Of a stretch of DNA of 64,000 bases, positions 58,519 to 64,000 are shown in pieces. The first letter of the stretch is position 1. Each line of letters opens with the position of its first letter. The position numbers and the translations under genes were made by a program. The stretch comes from Chalara sp. BL73 (Eukaryota; Ascomycota; Leotiomycetes; Helotiales). Under the pieces are notes generated by a model. The model was given only the letters and a program-made list of their open reading frames with translations, was not told the DNA's origin and did not search any database. Location of the stretch: positions 248,001 through 312,000 of the forward strand of contig CAKJVC010000001.1 in NCBI GenBank assembly GCA_918026815.1, written 5' to 3'.

Positions 58519-60693
58519 TCTTCTTGTAGATGCCAGTTGAGCGCTCATCGGCAATAAAAGCCATTAAAGTCTCCTCCACAGGCTCCATACCCAACCATAT
58601 ACCCTATAACTGTGAGTACGCTTGTGCGCTTCTGGAATGTTGTGCAGCCTTCGCGCTGTTGGAATAGGCAGGTTTCGTGACCCTGGCGTTCTCAATTAGA
58701 ATTATTTCCCGCACTCTATCAACGCTACTCATGTATTTGTCTCAGCGTTTGCGTCTACTTTGGCTCTAAGTTCAAAATGTATTCAGTTCATTAGGAACTC
58801 AGTGGCTTTCGGAAGAGCACATCTTTGTGCTATTGATGGTGAGCTTGTACACACCATGTGCTGCGAGAGTATTGATACGTTCGTTGTTTATTGGAACGGT
58901 TGTGGAAGCCCTGTTGCTCGCTCACTGCCTTCAAGTCCTATTATCTAAGCAACAATTAATATCAAACCCACCTTTGCACAACTTGTTTCTATTAAACTGC
59001 CTGCCATATCCACTGCTTGTTGAATTAAGATGAATAGCATAGCATTACCTTCTTGTCAGGCAGACACATGGTTGCAAGCGTGTTCCTTGATTGGAGGAAG
59101 AGTGAAATTGAGGCTGTCGCAGTTACCGAAGGCGTGGGATGCGGATTCGAGTGGCTCAAGATCTAGCCCAGGAAAAAAACACATGATTACCTTATTGCTA
59201 ATGCAAGGATATAATCACGCTAACGTACGTGGCTTCAGTAAATAAATGCTATCTGATGATACGCTGAAGTTGTTGCGCTTGCAAACTTGCCGTGTGGAAA
59301 CGAGGCGTCTCAGCGAATACTCATTTGGGTTGACACAATGCCTTACGCCCGACGAACCTGCAAGCCAAGTCGTGCTGGAGAATGTGAGCCTTACAAGGCT
59401 CTGCAACGATGAACGGCTTGAAAATTACTGTGTTAAAATGTGAGATGCTCAAGAAAGCTGTTAATCACCTGTAATGGCGAGGCTTACGGACCTTATTTGT
59501 AATTTCGTTTGATTTCTTGCCAGGTGCAAAACACATATTTTCACTGAAATTCAATGCTGGACCTGAATATAAGGACTAGATTGTCTAATTTATGGCCATA
59601 AACTTGTTTGAATTTCCTTCAATACCATTTCGATTAAAAACCCTATGCTCATCCAAGAAATTCTTGCAGGACTTGAATTTATAAATTCTGCCATCATCTT
59701 GGCGTTGCAATAACACATGATCAAGGCCATAGTGAAAGTAGTCAAGGCGACTGTGGTCCGCATGTCTATATTCGTATTTGGCTTATCCAACCACGAAAGC
59801 TTTGTATCACGCAAGAGTCGGCTTTGTTTCGAGTTCCTTCCTATAGCCTATACAGATTTAGCATATTTCGCTCAGAAAGATTTCTTAGATCATACACGAG
59901 CTCTTGCTGCCTTGTGCCGCACAATGGTGCCTCTCAGAAGCCTTTGAAACTCTTCACTATTAGCATTAGGAACTACCCCCCAGTCTGAGATTTCTTGAAG
60001 CACAGACAGTGCGTGGTTAGCCATCCTTGCTGTCCGCGGTTATGGATAGTTCTGGGGCGTTTGAAGTCACCACACCACAATCGGAGGTGCATATGGACCG
60101 CATCAGAACCTACTGATTAAAAGAACACATGCACGGAATCTGCAATTGTGGCCTCATAGTCATCGAATTTATATCTATTGCTAGAGTAGACTTGTTATTG
60201 GCTGGCGGTGGCTTGGGATATCAAGTAAATCTTGTTTAAAGGACAGGATAACAAACAATTCTAGATTTCATCAACGCGAAATTTATAAGGTAGGATGATA
60301 TGTGGATGGTTTCTTCAGCTGGCATCGAGTAGCATGCTTCCTAATTTAATGTTTTGCTAATCAGGTAACTAGAAGCTCATAACGTGCAACTAAGTTGATG
60401 CTAGATCTTGCGGAGATGGAAAAACGTTGGAGAAGGCGGACTAGATTCATTGATCCACCGCTGGAAAAGGTTGCATACCAAACCCATGCCTGTGTCTAAG
60501 ACGCTAAAAGGATGTCTTGAATTAGATAAGTATACCTGCCCAACCTCTCAAATGCCGAGATATCTATTGTAAATCCTGACCCAACAAAATAAAGTAGTGA
60601 TAGATACCACCAAACGCCGTCGCTTTGTATCCAAGTGAGCCCCTATATGGGTGCCATGTTAAAAACAACCCGGTGTCATCCAATGTCAAATCC
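58519..60693. other. Gene-free stretch, 2.2 kb
   Basis: No gene that I can support. Open frames at 58760-58948, 59030-59245 and 59590-59947 overlap on both strands without family resemblance. Confidence 0.5.
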
Positions 60694-61776
60694 TCAAGAT
60701 TCGGCAGATGACCTCAATTTTGACCTCATCCTCTGCTCATCCTTCCTTTTCTTCCTTGCTTGGTTCATGCTCAACCCGACCTCCTCGTGCATTTTCTTTT
60801 CCAGGCCATCTTCCTCCACATCATCTAGGACGAAGGTTCCCATATTCCCCTGCCTCCATCTCTGAATGATCCACAAGGCTGCAGCATCCAGATCCGGGAC
60901 TCCTCCCTTCCCAAGTCGGCCGGTCTTCTTACACACGCCTTCCAGTAGCTCGGCAATATCATTGGTCAATCTACTGTACTCACTATATACTTCTCCACCT
61001 ATCCCATTCTTATTGACGTGGTAGAGAAGATAATCGGCCAATGTGACAGGAGCAATTATCGTATCCTTGACACTTCCCACTAGTGCCAACTTCAACATAC
61101 TCTCTCCATCTGGCACAAACGGGACAAATACTCCTGGTGTATCAACCAAATACACCCCTTCAGAGCCTGTTTCAATGTTCTTGTCCACGATCTTGACACC
61201 ACTTGCGATCTTCCTCGTCACACCTGGTTGCGCCCCCGTAGATGCGGCTTTTGCCCGTCCCACGCCTGCCATGCGCAGTGCATTCAATAACGAAGATTTC
61301 CCCACATTTGGCATACCCACCACTAATATTCGCGAGCCGATAAGTGATGTAGAATGCGATGCAAACTCCTTGGCGAAATTTAGGATACTTTTGACATCCT
61401 TCTTCGACTTGTGATCACTAAACAGCACTGGGCCAGGCGCATGCCACTTCTTGATAATTCTTTCCTTCTAGTACTTCGTCAGCCCGGTTCAAGCCTCAAC
61501 CACGGCAAAGCGTACCTCAAAGTCCGAAGACCGGTTCCTACTACCCAGATCCCGCTTTGTGTAAACAACCAGCCGATGCCGGCCGGCGAGTACAGACTCA
61601 AATAACGGGTTTCGCGAGGTGAGAGGCGTCCTGTAGTCCCGGCACTCAATGATAAGATCAATGGAGGATAGCATGGTCTTCATTTTGGACAAGCCTGCTG
61701 CATGATGGCCGAGGAAATAGGACCGTGGGAGGGACGTCTGTGCTGGGAAGACAGCACGAGGAACAAACGATGCCAT
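60694..61776 (-). CDS. MTG1: Mitochondrial GTPase 1 (circularly permuted, YlqF/MTG1 type)
   Basis: A 344-residue GTPase acting in assembly of the large mitochondrial ribosomal subunit at the inner membrane. Being circularly permuted, the motif order is G4-G1-G3: G4 is VVYTKRDL near residue 75, G1 (P-loop) is GMPNVGKSSLLNALR, and G3 is DTPGVFVP. The usual start SYFLGHHAAGLSKMKTML and DLIIECRDYRTPLTSRNPLF are complete, as is ALWIIQRWRQGNMGTFVLDD near the end. Model: exon 1 61516-61776, intron 61468-61515 (GTACGC, branch GCTGAC, ACTAG), exon 2 60694-61467; phases agree. The C-terminal tail is basic (QARKKRKDEQRMRSK), fitting RNA contact. No lesion. Confidence 0.95.
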
Positions 61777-63079
61777 CCTGATGGCTAGTTATGCTGCACT
61801 ACCGGGGAGGCATTTCGGATTCTGAATGAAATCGTAATTGTTTTTTAGTTGTACTTGCTTTGTGCAGACAGTGCGTTTATCTTGCAAGGCTGAGGATGTA
61901 GTTTTTGTGGTTGACAGCCTTCCCCGCTTATCTAAGGTAGCATAAATGGCCAATCAAACATGTTCAGTCAAGGTGCCACCATTTAGGTCGACCTTTGTAG
62001 CTTCAAACATATCGTCCCATGCCAACGAGACGCTTCCTTCTGTCAATGCCATTCTGATAGTATTTTAAAGGGACAGTTGACTACAATTATTCTCCTCACC
62101 TTGCTCAGCTTAGTCTTAGTGAAATTTAGCTAGTGTACTTGTTTCTGATGCGAAGGATGTACCCAACGATCTTGGAATCATATCCATCAATAGGCTGACG
62201 CAATCTTTATCTCCTCGATTGACACGGTGCAATTGTAGATTGAATCTCTTCGTTCTTGGCTTCCAAACCCTTGTGGAGTTATGAGCTTCAGAACCCACCA
62301 ATGAATGTTCTTGACAGAATTACATTAGACAATACGGACATTGATTAAAGCAAGCTATTGGGACAGTTACAAGTACAAAAGGGAGATGCAAGACTTGACC
62401 ACATGTTATGATAAGTACGGGAGACAGGGATCGGCATTACTACCTGTTTGCTTCACATTATAATAACTAGACTCCGCATTGTCACGTATTTGTTTCCTCT
62501 TTGTTCGCTGTGCGCTACATCCCAAATGGAACTCAAATAATCTCACAAGACGGCCCTTCTATGTCCTCCCTCGTCTTATTTCTTATTAACCAAGACATTG
62601 CCAAGGAGTACATTTGAAGAAATACTGGCGGCTTGAGAGACTATGATTGCATTTGAGTCATATGACATCATAGTTGCATACTACATGTATAAGCCTGTCA
62701 TCCATATTTTGGGTAGTTCACCAGAAAGACAAATTTGGGCACTCTTTTGTGTGTCTCGTTCTCCAGAATTCCATTATTTCCGCTTGGCGTTTCTGGACAA
62801 GATCTCGGCACACTACCGTGGTTTGCACGTGGCGAAGCCTGAGCAATAAATTGGCCCTTTCGTCAGGTAGTTTCTGGGCAGTGATTTTGTATAGGAGACT
62901 TCGCATCTCTCCCGTTATCATTTTCAAAATGGACAACAGTGCTAATAAACTATCTTCAGCCGATATTAGAAGGTCAGATTGGAGGAATAAAAAGCTGTCA
63001 TTCCCGAAAAGCTTCCTTTATCTGACCTATGTACTGTTGGAAGAAGCTAATGGGATAAGCAAATCTCAATCCACTCATT
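61777..63079. other. Upstream region between MTG1 and the anion transporter gene
   Basis: No gene that I can support. Open frames at 62643-63105 lie directly before the transporter start and are probably leader sequence. Confidence 0.5.
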
Positions 63080-64000
63080 ATGGCTCCCAAAAGCCTTGGG
63101 AATAGACACGAAGAGAGTCTTATAGAGAATATAACACTGAAAAACAAGCTAGAGAAATGGTTCGCTCGAGATGGCAGTCTTCGTCCATTTCGACTTCTCG
63201 AACAGGATATAAGGAATATCAGGATCCGGTATATCTCAGATTGGACAGCTTTCAGTCAGCTAGTATTTGCCAGCGCAGTTTATGTCTTCTTCACGAACAT
63301 CTTGCCTGGTATTACGTTTGCAAGTGATTTGTATGTCCTCACGGAAAAGACTTGGGGTACAATAGAGGTGGTATTTAGTACGGGCTTGGTGGCCTGATAT
63401 TTAGTCTGTGAGTGTGTGTCACTTCTGAACTTGGAGCAGGGACTAACACAGGTTTAGGTTCTCGATACAGCCATTAACAATCCTTGGTGTCACCGGGCCG
63501 TTCTCCGTGTTAGCTGAGAATATCTATGAACTATGTGAGCAATCTTTTCGTGTAAGTCGAACTCCTTTAAGAGGCGAGACCTAAGCTTATTTATCTCAGA
63601 TACAGTTTCTACCCTTCATGGCATGGTCGCTAATTCACTCGGCCTGGATGCATGTAAGTTTATCCTTCAATATCCACCAACAGCCAATACTAATACCAAG
63701 TAGTACCTTCTCGCAATTTTCAATGCTCACGACTACACAATGAACTACGTTACCACATTCTCCGCTGATATCTTTTCCCTACTCAACTCCATCATCTATT
63801 TCCATAAAGCCGTTCAAGAACTTGAACGTACCCATGCCTCTCTCATTTGCAGCATTCCTCTACTCAATTATAGGCTGCATCGGCACCTTCCTCGTCGCGG
63901 CCACTCTTTCAACAGCAAACTCATGGGCGCCGCTCTTTCATCGCTACATCCGCATGGGGCTCGCCGAGTATGCAGCAGCAATCTCCATAATCCTTTTTAT
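63080..64000 (+). pseudogene. BOR1 / band 3-like anion (borate/bicarbonate) transporter, 5' part, two frame breaks
   Basis: The N-terminal half of a plasma-membrane HCO3-transporter-family protein; it runs off the window end. Recognisable in order: RPFRLLEQDIRNIRIRYISD, FASAVYVFFTNILPGITFAS, DLYVLTEKTWGTIEVVFSTG, FSIQPLTILGVTGPFSVLAE, IQFLPFMAWSLIHSAWMH, YLLAIFNAHDYTMNYVTTFS and LFHRYIRMGLAEYAAAISII. Exons: 63080-63407, 63458-63551, 63600-63653, 63704-64000 (partial), all introns GT..AG. Two breaks: near 63386-63390 one base is missing between STGL and GLIFSL, giving an early TGA; near 63838-63845 a CTCTC run needs two more bases to pass from ELERTHASL to SFAAFLYS. Both are small and could be true decay or assembly errors in short repeats. 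An intact copy would export borate or exchange anions. Confidence 0.82.

Overview
The window looks like nuclear DNA of a filamentous ascomycete (Pezizomycotina). Genes are split by short introns of about 45-110 bases with GT..AG ends and CTAAC/CTGAC-type branch points. The protein families are typical of moulds: GT90, GMC oxidoreductase, fungal rhodopsin-domain membrane protein, DUF6594, cutinase-like CE5 and MFS sugar transporter. The protein style fits Leotiomycetes, but that is a guess from memory. All gene models below were spliced by hand from the sequence; coordinates are base-accurate only where a phase-consistent junction is stated.

Layout. 0-3 kb: an unrecognised, frame-broken gene on the minus strand, an AT-rich stretch with a damaged intron-containing tRNA-Gln, and a methyltransferase relic. 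3-11 kb: a D-amino-acid oxidase with a peroxisomal C-terminus, a class I glutamine amidotransferase-like protein and a secreted GMC oxidoreductase, all minus. 11.8-16.4 kb: a rhodopsin-domain seven-helix membrane protein and a GT90/CAP10-type glycosyltransferase, plus. 19-25.6 kb: a small basic protein with an internal repeat, a 71-residue orphan and a C2H2 zinc-finger protein. 27-34 kb: an MFS sugar transporter divergent from a secreted DUF1593 (Sde182-like) protein, with a cluster of CreA-type sites between them, then a CE5 cutinase/acetylxylan esterase. 34-45 kb: a gene-poor, AT-rich block with a MITE-like inverted-repeat element, an unidentified coding relic, one intact carboxylesterase and a Ty3/gypsy reverse-transcriptase fragment.

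45-58.5 kb: a CorA-like membrane protein with at least 16 exons, an oxysterol-binding-protein pseudogene, the splicing factor ISY1, and three neighbouring genes of little-known type. These are two proteins with apparently degenerate retropepsin-like domains flanking a DUF6594 membrane protein. 60.7-64 kb: the mitochondrial GTPase MTG1 and the 5' part of a BOR1/band 3-like anion transporter that carries two frame breaks.

How the genes relate: ISY1 and MTG1 are ordinary housekeeping genes. The sugar transporter, DUF1593 protein, CE5 enzyme, carboxylesterase and GMC oxidoreductase fit a saprotrophic or plant-associated life in which extracellular material is broken down and imported. The CorA/DUF6594/retropepsin-like neighbourhood is the least explained part. 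No CRISPR, operon or bacterial-type signal is present. Several genes show single isolated lesions, so either gene decay or assembly error must be considered for each.
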